A stretch of DNA of 21,142 nucleotides from assembly GCA_027028725.1 (NCBI GenBank), contig JALVIB010000082.1:1-21142 (forward strand). Reading direction: 5' to 3'. The notes under the pieces were generated by a model. It did no database searches, was not told the DNA's origin, and saw only the letters and a program-made list of their open reading frames with translations. How positions within the stretch are numbered: the first letter of the stretch is position 1; each line of letters starts with the position of its first letter. A program made the position numbers and the translations under genes. This DNA comes from Candidatus Altimarinota bacterium (GTDB lineage: Bacteria > Patescibacteriota > Gracilibacteria > UBA4473). Below are positions 6,497-13,223 of this stretch, one piece after another.

Positions 6497-6676
6497 GTAG
6501 GGACGCCCTTTATGGGTGTTCAAAAAAATGGAATTCAAATTATTGGGCGACCACAAGGGATCGTCCCCACGAAAATCCCGCGAAAAAATCAGTAGGGAGC
6601 GAATATCTTCGCTCCACAAAAAATAAATCCAATAAAAAAGGAAAATAATTAGGAACGAAAATATTCGTTCCCTACG
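6497..6676. repeat. Cluster of four GTAG/CTAC-bounded hairpins
   Basis: This part of the 343-base gap between 6405 and 6747 holds no gene. Four inverted repeats follow one another: 6501-6521 (GACGCCC/GGGTGTT with G-U pairs), 6545-6568 (GGGCGACC around ACAAGG), 6596-6615 (GGAGCGAA/TTCGCTCC, perfect) and 6652-6671 (GGAACGAA/TTCGTTCC, perfect). Stem sequences differ, but most are flanked by GTAGGG or CCCTAC. Motif copies lie at about 6473-6487 and 6574-6586. The 6545 element recurs inverted at 21003-21027. Confidence 0.75.
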
Positions 6677-6713
6677 CGGAAAAGAAGTATATTAAAATTT
6701 CGCGGGATCTTGT

Positions 6714-6741
6714 TTGACTTTTTTGTAAAAATATTTTTAAT
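6714..6741 (+). promoter_or_regulatory. Promoter of the GNAT-like gene, leaderless
   Basis: TTGACT (6714-6719), a 16-base spacer and TTTAAT (6736-6741) place the transcription start at the ATG at 6748, six bases beyond the -10 box. Confidence 0.6.
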
Positions 6742-6747
6742 CAAGCT

Positions 6748-7335
6748 ATGATTACACTAGAAGATAAAGATTTTAATAAAAAAATAATTCTGCCAGAAGA
6801 ATGTAATTTTGGGGAACTTTCTCTTAAGAAATTTCCTGAAAAATCTGGATACAAAGTAAATATTCAACTTCTAAATGATAATGAATTAATTGCTTATCTT
6901 GCTTTTAAAGTTGGTGGCAATTTCACTAGAGCAGATTTTTCTGGGATGATGGTTAAACCGAATTTTAGAAATAAAGGAATTGCTAAAAAAATATTTAGAA
7001 CATTTCAAGAAGTTGCTGAATACAACTCTCTATCTACGGATATTACCAAAAATCAGAAGAAGCCTATTGTATGCAAAATATTAAAGAAGTTTGGATATGA
7101 ACCAAAAGGGAAATCGGACGATCAGATGGTAGAAATAATAGGGAATAAATTATTTTTTAAACATGAATCAATTAAAAATAAATACTTGCAATCTTCAAAT
7201 TATGCTAAACAGCCTGAATTTGAGATATATTTGATTTCGGAAAAAGAACGAATTCTAGATGTTATTGCCCCAGAAAATATTGAAACCATTTACTTAAACA
7301 CTAGATACAGAAAATCTAAAATCCCGCGAAATTAA
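6748..7335 (+). CDS. GNAT-like acetyltransferase
   Basis: The 195-residue product has an N-terminal beta-rich part, then MMVKPNFRNKGIAKKIFRTF (about residues 66-85). This matches GNAT motif A: a beta strand followed by the R-x-x-G-x-A acetyl-CoA pyrophosphate loop and helix. ILKKFGYEPKG near residue 110 fits motif B, where many GNATs read 'GF'. The C-terminal 70 residues are not part of the standard fold and I do not recognise them. The substrate is unknown. The message is predicted leaderless. The gene ends with a motif copy that encodes KIPRN, and its TAA overlaps the purL TAA on the opposite strand by three bases, so there is no room for a terminator between them. Confidence 0.72.
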   Translation: MITLEDKDFNKKIILPEECNFGELSLKKFPEKSGYKVNIQLLNDNELIAYLAFKVGGNFTRADFSGMMVKPNFRNKGIAKKIFRTFQEVAEYNSLSTDITKNQKKPIVCKILKKFGYEPKGKSDDQMVEIIGNKLFFKHESIKNKYLQSSNYAKQPEFEIYLISEKERILDVIAPENIETIYLNTRYRKSKIPRN

Positions 7336-10295
7336 TAATCCCCAAAAGTTCCTTTATATTTCCCAGCTAAATCAGAAACCTTAAACTCTCCGACTTGGTC
7401 GATTTTCAAAACATCTCCGCCAACTTCTCCGATTTCAATCGCTTCCGGGAAAATTTCACGGAATTTTGCTTCTTTGGCTGGATCAACGGAAATCAAATAC
7501 CGCGATTTTGATTCGGAAAATAGCGCTGTGTTCAAATCTTCGTGAATTTTCGCGAGATTTACATTTGCTCCGAGTTGTCCGGCGATGCAGGATTTCGCTA
7601 ACGCCGCGCCCAATCCACCTACGCCAATATGTTGCACGGAAGCAAACAAGTTTTCTTGATGTCCGGCGAAAATCCCGCGAAATTTTGCCAAAGATTTCTC
7701 CAAATCCACTTTTGGCACCACGCCCGCGTGCTCGTCCGCGCCAATCATTTTGGCAAACTCGCTTCCACCAAATTCTTCGCGAGTTTCTCCGAGAACAAAA
7801 ATCTTGTCGCCCGCGATTTTGAAATCAATTGTTGAAACTTTCGTTGAATCCGGAATAACGCTCAAAGTTGAAATTAGCAGTGTCGGCGGAACGGAAATTT
7901 TAATCGGATTATCGTTCTCATCGTATCCGCGGAAATCGTTAAACATCGAATCTTTCCCAGAAATAAACGGTGTTCCGTATTTTACCGCGGCGTCATAACA
8001 TCCCCGCGAAGTTTCCAAAAGTTGCCCCAATCTCTCCGGCTCGTCCGAAGAACACCAGCAAAAATTATCCATAATCGCCATATAATCGACATTTCCACCA
8101 ATCGCCACCGCTTCCCCGATGGCATCATCAATTGTCGCCACCGCCATATCATAGGAATGAATTTCCGTCATTCGCGGATTTAAGGCGTGCGATAAAACTG
8201 CCGCTTTCGGCGAACTCAAAACCGGACGAATTGCCGACGCGTTCACATTAACACGACCTTTTCCCTGCAAAGGTTTGACCAGCGATCCGCCCAAAACTTC
8301 GTGGTCGTATTGTTGCGAAATAAACTCAATACTCGCCACATTTTGCCGCGCAATCATTTTCTCCAACAAACCCCCTAAATCCCCCTTGTCAGGGGGAATA
8401 ATTGGAATACTCTTTGATGCTTTATATTCCGCCTTCAACACCTCACACGGCCAACCTTTCGCTAAAAATTCCAGCGACATATCAAAGATTTTTTGCCCTT
8501 TATAAAAAACTTGTCCCCGACCGGAATCCGTAAATTTTCCTAAAACAGTCGCCTCCACACCGTGCTTTTTCATAATTTCCAAAAATCCCGCGACTTTTTC
8601 TTGCGGAACGGAAAAAGTCATGCGTTCCTGCGATTCGGAAATCCAAATTTGCCATGGCTCAAGGTTCGGATATTTCAGCGGAACTTTTTCTAAATCAACT
8701 TCAAATCCGCCCGCTTCTTCGCCCAGTTCGCCAATTGTCCCCGAAATTCCGCCCGCTCCACAATCGTGAACGGAATTGATAAATCCGCCTTGGCGTAATT
8801 CGCGAACAACCGCATCAGAAAGTTTTTTCTGCGTAATCGGATCACCGATTTGCACCGCGGTGGCGGGACTTCCGTCGTCCAATGCTTCGGAAGAAAAAGT
8901 CGCGCCGTGAATTCCGTCCATTCCGACTCGTCCTCCCGCGACCACAATGGCGTCACCAGGTTTCGCGGATTTTTCCGAAGAATCTCGGCCGTCTAAAATT
9001 CGCGGGATTAAACCAACCGTTCCCGCAAAAACCAGCGGTTTTCCGCTGTATCTTTCATCAAAAAAACAAAATCCCTGCGGTGTCGGAATTCCGGACTGAT
9101 TTCCACCTTCCTCAATTCCCGCGACAATTCCCTCAAAAATTTCGCTCGGTTGCAAAGCCGGATTTTGTTTATTTTTCCCGCGAAATAATGAAATTTCTTC
9201 TTCGGGATTTCCTAAACAGAATCCGTATCGGTTGATAACCGGTTTCGCCCCGCGTCCGTAGCCCAGCGCGTCCCGATTTACTCCAACAATTCCGGTCATC
9301 GCCCCACCCAACGGATCAAGCGCTGACGGCGAATTATGCGTTTCCATTTTATCCGTAATCACCCATTCGTCATCGAACAAAATTCCTCCCGAATTATCAG
9401 AAAAAACCGACACACAAAAATCATTTTCGCCTTTATTTTCGCGGATTTTTTCGGTCGCTTGTTTTATATAAGTTTTAAAAATTCCTTTCTCGTCATCATT
9501 TATCGGATTGGCAAAAATCGTGTGCCGACAATGCTCCGACCAAGTTTGCGCAATCGATTCCAGCTCGATATCGTAAGGATTTCGTCCTTCCCCGCGAAAA
9601 TATTCGCGAATCGTTTTCAAATACAAAAGCGATAAAGCCAACGGTCCGCGATAAGTCCCATCGGGATTACGGATTCCCTTTTTTCCCAAAATTTCTAATT
9701 CTTCATCCGGGATTTCCAAATCAATTTCCATCGGCGGATTTGGTTCAGAAAGATGAACTTGGGGCGCTACCGCCTCCATTCCGCCGTCCGCGAAAAAATT
9801 TTCGCGGGATTTTACGGTTATCCGCTGGATTAAAGGATTTGCAAAAAGTCGTCCGATTTTTTGTGCATCTTTTTCTGTTAAATTTTCTCCCGAAACATAC
9901 AACAAAGTCGAGGAAAAAACATTTTCCGCTGGTTTTTGGAACTTGATTTTAAATAAATCTTCAATTGATTCCACAACTGTTCGCCCCACATTATCCGTCA
10001 CTCCCGGCAAAAATCCGACTTCAATCGCCCAGTCAAAATCCCGCGAAAAATCTGGTTCTCCAATCGAAAAACTCTCGTAAACAGGATTGGTTAGCATTTC
10101 TCCGATTTTTTCTCTTGCTTCATTTTCTGTCATCTGCGCCTGTCCACCGAAACCTTGGTGAAGGTGGGAAATTGTGTAGACATCGGCTGTTTCGACTTTG
10201 GAAACCGGAAATCCGGCTTTTTGGATTTTTGCTAAATAACTATTCCCGCGAGAATCTTTCACGGTATTCTGGATTTCGATTCGGAAAATATTCAT
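7332..10295 (-). CDS. purL: FGAM synthase, fused PurS-like domains plus PurL
   Basis: It uses ATP and glutamine-derived ammonia to convert FGAR to FGAM in purine synthesis; PurQ, encoded upstream, supplies the ammonia. Counting from the ATG at 10295, two PurS-like repeats occupy about residues 1-85 and 86-170, the second with VGFLPGVTDNVGRTVVESI. The PurL catalytic part follows, with SEHCRH, METHNSPSALDPLGGAMTG, GYGRGAKPV, HDCGAGGISG, QYDHEVLGG and SGKDSM. No C-terminal glutaminase domain exists, agreeing with the separate purQ. An upstream in-frame TTG (10313) is possible, but a TACAAT box ending seven bases before the ATG favours MNIFRIEI as the start. Two palindromic repeats are translated in frame as HLHQGFGGQAQ and IPPDKGDLGG, neither expected in the family. 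Confidence 0.92.
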   Translation of the reverse strand: MNIFRIEIQNTVKDSRGNSYLAKIQKAGFPVSKVETADVYTISHLHQGFGGQAQMTENEAREKIGEMLTNPVYESFSIGEPDFSRDFDWAIEVGFLPGVTDNVGRTVVESIEDLFKIKFQKPAENVFSSTLLYVSGENLTEKDAQKIGRLFANPLIQRITVKSRENFFADGGMEAVAPQVHLSEPNPPMEIDLEIPDEELEILGKKGIRNPDGTYRGPLALSLLYLKTIREYFRGEGRNPYDIELESIAQTWSEHCRHTIFANPINDDEKGIFKTYIKQATEKIRENKGENDFCVSVFSDNSGGILFDDEWVITDKMETHNSPSALDPLGGAMTGIVGVNRDALGYGRGAKPVINRYGFCLGNPEEEISLFRGKNKQNPALQPSEIFEGIVAGIEEGGNQSGIPTPQGFCFFDERYSGKPLVFAGTVGLIPRILDGRDSSEKSAKPGDAIVVAGGRVGMDGIHGATFSSEALDDGSPATAVQIGDPITQKKLSDAVVRELRQGGFINSVHDCGAGGISGTIGELGEEAGGFEVDLEKVPLKYPNLEPWQIWISESQERMTFSVPQEKVAGFLEIMKKHGVEATVLGKFTDSGRGQVFYKGQKIFDMSLEFLAKGWPCEVLKAEYKASKSIPIIPPDKGDLGGLLEKMIARQNVASIEFISQQYDHEVLGGSLVKPLQGKGRVNVNASAIRPVLSSPKAAVLSHALNPRMTEIHSYDMAVATIDDAIGEAVAIGGNVDYMAIMDNFCWCSSDEPERLGQLLETSRGCYDAAVKYGTPFISGKDSMFNDFRGYDENDNPIKISVPPTLLISTLSVIPDSTKVSTIDFKIAGDKIFVLGETREEFGGSEFAKMIGADEHAGVVPKVDLEKSLAKFRGIFAGHQENLFASVQHIGVGGLGAALAKSCIAGQLGANVNLAKIHEDLNTALFSESKSRYLISVDPAKEAKFREIFPEAIEIGEVGGDVLKIDQVGEFKVSDLAGKYKGTFGDY
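8361..8400. repeat. C-rich palindromic repeat inside purL
   Basis: The stretch ACCCCCTAAATCCCCCTTG followed by TCAGGGGGAAT is the same kind of element as those at 17310-17340, 18045-18072 and 19102-19130, which are intergenic. Here it lies in the purL frame and is translated IPPDKGDLGGLL in a linker just before the KMIARQNVAS segment. Confidence 0.75.
10131..10169. repeat. GFGGQ-type palindromic repeat inside purL
   Basis: CCACCGAAACCTTGGTGAAG followed by GTGG is an imperfect palindrome translated as HLHQGFGGQ between beta-strand ADVYTI and helix TENEAREKIG of the first PurS-like repeat. Similar CCGCCGAAGCCTTGG-type repeats are, from general knowledge, common between genes in some candidate-phylum genomes. 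Confidence 0.65.
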
Positions 10296-10302
10296 CGCCA
10301 AA

Positions 10303-10308
10303 ATTGTA
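10303..10308 (-). promoter_or_regulatory. -10 box of purL
   Basis: TACAAT on the minus strand ends seven bases before the ATG at 10295. No convincing -35 box is seen, so a transcript from purQ may also supply purL. Confidence 0.35.
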
Positions 10309-10335
10309 GGCAATTTTTAAATAATGAAAACAAAA

Positions 10336-10482
10336 TTTCGCGGGAATTTTCTTTTTGTCCCCCCGCTTAAGATTAAGCGGGGGCGAGGGGGCGTTTGATT
10401 TTACGCAGAATCAAACACCTCTTTGATTCTCCTCTTTGTCTAAAGAGGAGAGAATTCGAATTTATTTTAAATTCCCGCGAAA
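10336..10482. repeat. Hairpin cassette between purQ and purL, bracketed by motifs
   Basis: TTTCGCGGGA (10336-10345) and TCCCGCGAAA (10473-10482) face each other around three hairpins. These are CCCCGCTTAA/TTAAGCGGGG at about 10360-10381, GTTTGATT/AATCAAAC at about 10395-10418, and CTCCTCTTT/AAAGAGGAG at about 10429-10450. The right motif overlaps the purQ stop region. The hairpins could attenuate purQ-purL read-through. Confidence 0.75.
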
Positions 10483-11292
10483 TTATTTATCAGCGAAGTA
10501 ATTGGCGGCGTTTTCAAAAATTTTAATATTCTCGGTCCATTTCGGTAATTCTTTCCCCGCGCGCAAAAGTTTTTCGCGTTGCAGAGTGAAATCTGGGCGA
10601 TTTGAGAAAAACAAAGATCGTTCCGGATGCGGCATCATTCCTAGAATTCGTCCGCTCGGATCACAAATTCCCGCAATATCTAAATCCGCTCCGTTGGGAT
10701 TAGCCGGAAACCGTTTTTTCGCGAGATTTCCATTTTCGTCAATGTATTGAAAAACGATTTGATCATTTTTCGCGAGTTTTTCCAGTGCTGCTTGTTCTAA
10801 ATAAAAATGTCCTTCTCCGTGTGCCGCCGGTAAAAAAATTCTCTCAACACCTTTTGTCCAGACACATTTTTCAGAAACTTTTTTCAAATTCACATACCGA
10901 CACACAAACCGCGCCGAATCGTTTCGCAAAAGTCCTGCTTGGCGAGTGCCGTATTCGCCGTCCAGTGCCGGCAAAAGCCCCAACGCCACCAAAATCTGAA
11001 ATCCGTTACAAATTCCCAAAACCAAAGTATCCCGCGCGACAAATTTCAGCAATTCTTCGCCGATATTATTCATCAGCTTATTCGCCATTGCCTTTCCTGA
11101 TCCGGTGTGATCTCCGTAAGAAAATCCCCCCGGAAAAACGAGAATTTGGTAGTCTTCCAGACTTTTTTCCCGCGAAATTATCTCATTAACATGGACAAAT
11201 TCCGCCTCACTTCCAGTTTCGTTAAAAGCAAAAATGGTTTCGTCTTCTGAATTAATTCCGTAACCGCCGAGAACGCAAACTTTTGGTTTCAT
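10483..11292 (-). CDS. purQ: FGAM synthase glutaminase subunit
   Basis: This class I glutamine amidotransferase hydrolyses glutamine and channels ammonia to PurL. Counting from the upstream ATG at 11301, the nucleophile elbow GICNGFQ has Cys98, and MPHPERS carries His225 and Glu227 of the triad. FPGGFSYGDH (56-65) and LLRNDSARF (124-132) are PurQ hallmarks. Length 269-272 residues fits the large PurQ type seen outside Bacillus (about 227 residues there). I prefer the second ATG (11292, MKPKVCVLGG) because a TAAAAT box ends seven bases before it and overlaps the first ATG. The gene lies upstream of purL on the same strand, about 190 bases apart. Confidence 0.93.
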   Translation of the reverse strand: MKPKVCVLGGYGINSEDETIFAFNETGSEAEFVHVNEIISREKSLEDYQILVFPGGFSYGDHTGSGKAMANKLMNNIGEELLKFVARDTLVLGICNGFQILVALGLLPALDGEYGTRQAGLLRNDSARFVCRYVNLKKVSEKCVWTKGVERIFLPAAHGEGHFYLEQAALEKLAKNDQIVFQYIDENGNLAKKRFPANPNGADLDIAGICDPSGRILGMMPHPERSLFFSNRPDFTLQREKLLRAGKELPKWTENIKIFENAANYFADK

Positions 11293-11301
11293 CGCCCGCA
11301 T

Positions 11302-11732
11302 TTTACAAATAAAAAAAAGAATTGGAATAAAATTTCGCGGGAATTTTGAATTTTACAGGTAAAGACAAATTGCAATTTGTCTCTACAAATACAAACAAAT
11401 TGTAAGGATGTTTTGACAAAACATCTCTACGAAAATCCCGCGAAAAAATTAAAAACTATCCCTGAGCGACAAATTATTTTCAAACTTCAGCAGTCGAACG
11501 AGTCTCCCTTTGGCTTATTTTTAAAACACAAGTCATAAATGTTTCGAAGATCCCGCCATCGTAAGATAAAAACTTGGGCGGGATGTATATTTTTTACGCC
11601 CACCTGACAAGGGGGAAATAGGGAGTTGAATAAGGAAGTAGATTGCTTCGCTACGCTCGCAATGACAATTTTTTCGCGGGATTTTCTTTTTTTCAAATTC
11701 TCTCTATAATTTCGCGGAATTTAGAATAAAAA
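11302..11732. other. Gene-free gap with palindromes and a TACGCTCGCAATGAC repeat
   Basis: TTTCGCGGGA (11333-11342) and TCCCGCGAAA (11436-11445) bracket two perfect palindromes, AGACAAATTGCAATTTGTCT (11363-11382) and GATGTTTTGACAAAACATC (11407-11425), both followed by TCTCTAC. Farther right are ATCCCGCC/GGCGGGAT arms (about 11549-11584), a CCACCTGACAAGGGGGAA element and TAGATTGCTTCGCTACGCTC (about 11639), the start of a repeat widespread in bacteria. A motif copy at about 11671-11685 lies just before the exchanger promoter. An open frame at 11487-11696 is repeat DNA, not a gene. Confidence 0.7.
11705..11710 (+). promoter_or_regulatory. -10 box of the exchanger gene
   Basis: A perfect TATAAT lies 22 bases before the ATG at 11733. 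The -35 region is only a T-rich stretch. A partial motif (TTTCGCGGAATT) immediately follows the box. Confidence 0.45.
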
Positions 11733-12680
11733 ATGAATATTTGGATTGCCGTTCCCGGATTATTGCTGACTTTTTACTTGCTAAAAATCGTTAGCGATCA
11801 AGTGGAAGACTCTTTTTCCGCCTTGGCTTTCAAATACCGAATTCCCGCGACAATTGCGGGCGCAACACTGCTTGCTGTCGGGGGAAGCGCCGGAGAGTTA
11901 TTTACCGCCTTAAATTCCGCGATTTTTTATAAAACTTTTGAAATCGGACTAGTTACTATTGTTTGGAGCGCGATTTTCAACCTTTTTGTCATCACGGGAC
12001 TCGTCGGAATAAAAAGCAAAAAACCAATTCCGTTGTCCAAAGACGGAATGATTCGCGATATGATTTTTTATTTTCTCGCCGCTTTCACGCTGACTTTAAC
12101 CATCTTTGACGGAGAAATTACGCGCTGGGAAGCGTTCGGATTTTTGGGACTTTACGCAACTTATTTAACGATTTTGTATACTGACAGAAAAGATAAATCA
12201 AAATTAGAAACTTTGGAAGAAAACCATCAATCAATGTCGCGAATTATTTTTGTTTCCATTTTCGGACTAGCGGGAATTGCCGTTTTGTCTTGGGCGATGA
12301 TTAAATTTGGTTTATCAATCGCAGATTTCGCGGGATTATCAATCGCCGCTGTTTCCGCGATATTTTTCGCTTTTGGGACTTCCATTTCCGACACCTTTAT
12401 CGCGATTTCCGCCGCGAAAAAAGGAAATGGATCAGGATCAATTGCCAGCGTTTTTGGTTCAAACACTTTTGATATTTTGATGGGATTGGGATTGCCAATT
12501 GCCATTGTCGGCGGAGTTCCGGTTGATGCCGAAGGAATTTATTCCAGCATCGTCATGCTCTTTCTTTCAATTCTAATCACAGTTATTTTTGTCGCCAGAG
12601 ATTGGGAATTGTCGCGTCGCGAAGGAATTATTTTGCTTTCGGCTTTCTTTCTTTTCCTCGGATATTTTTTATGGAGTTAA
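11733..12680 (+). CDS. Sodium/calcium exchanger family (CaCA) membrane protein
   Basis: The 315-residue protein has about ten membrane helices and the two inverted alpha repeats of the CaCA superfamily. Alpha-1 covers about residues 40-90 (TIAGATLLAVGGSAGELFTA, then SAIFNLFVITGL). Alpha-2 covers about 202-258 (SAIFFAFGTSISDTFIAISA, then GSIASVFGSNTFDILMGLGL). The acidic residues Glu55 and Asp in SISDTF correspond to the ion-binding positions. The loop between the halves (about 150-168) is charged and cytosolic. It probably exchanges Ca2+ for Na+ or H+ across the membrane; the ions cannot be fixed from sequence. Transcribed alone, with the start chosen as the ATG after an A-rich leader. Confidence 0.9.
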   Translation: MNIWIAVPGLLLTFYLLKIVSDQVEDSFSALAFKYRIPATIAGATLLAVGGSAGELFTALNSAIFYKTFEIGLVTIVWSAIFNLFVITGLVGIKSKKPIPLSKDGMIRDMIFYFLAAFTLTLTIFDGEITRWEAFGFLGLYATYLTILYTDRKDKSKLETLEENHQSMSRIIFVSIFGLAGIAVLSWAMIKFGLSIADFAGLSIAAVSAIFFAFGTSISDTFIAISAAKKGNGSGSIASVFGSNTFDILMGLGLPIAIVGGVPVDAEGIYSSIVMLFLSILITVIFVARDWELSRREGIILLSAFFLFLGYFLWS

Positions 12681-12865
12681 GGAAATCCCGATAAACAAAA
12701 AATTTACACAATAAAAGGAAAGTAAGCGCAAAAATAAAATTCATCTTTTTGGCTAATTTTCCCTCAAAATAGCGATTTCCGTAGCCAGCTACGAAAATCA
12801 ATTTCTCAAAAAAATTACCCCAAAAATCTTAGAATTTTCGGTTTTGCGTTATTTATCGGTATTCC
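12681..12865. repeat. Long imperfect inverted repeat, MITE-like
   Basis: The stretch folds on itself around 12786. GATTTCCGTAGC (12774-12785) pairs with GCTACGAAAATC (12788-12799). The arms continue imperfectly outward (GGCTAATTTTCCCTC against AAAAAAATTACC) to the ends GGAAATCCCGATAAACAAAA (12681-12700) and TTTTGCGTTATTTATCGGTA (12842-12861) plus TTCC. It contains no gene. The right end matches 1081-1113 upstream of the glycosyltransferase. Confidence 0.55.
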
Positions 12866-12873
12866 CTTAAAAA

Positions 12874-13001
12874 TTTCGCGGGATTTCGTTGTGTAAAGTC
12901 CTCCTTTTTTGAAAGGAGGATTTAGGAGGATTTTAATCTGAATTATAAAAATCACCCCCCGCCCTCTTTGAAGAAAGAGGGAGCCAAAAAATCCCGCGAA
13001 A
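12874..13001. repeat. Two hairpins bracketed by facing motifs
   Basis: TTTCGCGGGA (12874-12883) and TCCCGCGAA (12992-13001) enclose TCCTCCTTT/AAAGGAGGA (12899-12920) and CCCTCTTT/AAAGAGGG (12962-12981). The arrangement is the same as at 10336-10482 and 11333-11445. Confidence 0.7.
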
Positions 13002-13009
13002 TTTTTAGT

Positions 13010-13037
13010 TTGAAAAAAGATTTCAACTTATTAAAAT
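13010..13037 (+). promoter_or_regulatory. Promoter of tRNA-Arg
   Basis: TTGAAA (13010-13015), a 16-base spacer and TAAAAT (13032-13037) lie about 15 bases before the tRNA 5' end. Confidence 0.65.
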
Positions 13038-13052
13038 ACCACCAGCGGAAAC

Positions 13053-13127
13053 GCCCCCGTAGTTCAATGGATAGAACAGAGCCCTTCTAAGGCTAAAATC
13101 TAAGTTCGATTCTTAGCGGGGGTACCA
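13053..13127 (+). tRNA. tRNA-Arg (anticodon TCT)
   Basis: The acceptor arm GCCCCCG pairs with CGGGGGT (G-U first pair), followed by A73 and an encoded CCA. The D arm is GTTC-loop-GAAC, the anticodon loop CTTCTAA places TCT at 34-36, and the T arm is CTAAG-TTCGATT-CTTAG. The first anticodon-stem pair appears to be a G-A mismatch. It decodes AGA, a frequent arginine codon in this AT-rich DNA. Confidence 0.95.
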
Positions 13128-13162
13128 CTTTGAATCTGAGACGAGCGTGTGATTGATTTTAT

Positions 13163-13191
13163 TTGATTTTTCGCGGGATTTTGGGTATAAT
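13163..13191 (+). promoter_or_regulatory. Promoter of the giant protein gene, motif spacer
   Basis: TTGATT (13163-13168), a 17-base spacer TTTCGCGGGATTTTGGG and a perfect TATAAT (13186-13191) lie about 33 bases before the ATG. The spacer is the iterated motif and differs by one base from that of the PrgI-gene promoter. A 16-base palindrome ATTATTTATAAATAAT (13199-13214) covers the predicted transcription start and could be an operator. Confidence 0.78.
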
Positions 13192-13223
13192 ATTGGGATT
13201 ATTTATAAATAATTCCTCAAAAA

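Noticed and set aside
6416..6619. Minus-strand 67-residue frame in the hairpin cluster
   Set aside because: It consists of translated hairpin repeats and has no promoter or protein features.
10785..11189. Long plus-strand frame opposite purQ (134 residues), and similar frames opposite purL and ackA
   Set aside because: Shadow frames of well-supported genes on the other strand with unnatural composition and no start signals.
11487..11696. Minus-strand 69-residue frame as a gene
   Set aside because: It translates repeat DNA (IASVAKQS from the TACGCTCGCAATGAC-type repeat and a CCACCTGACAAGGG element) and has no family resemblance.
12681..12865. Insertion sequence
   Set aside because: No transposase frame exists in or near it; only a non-coding inverted repeat is seen.
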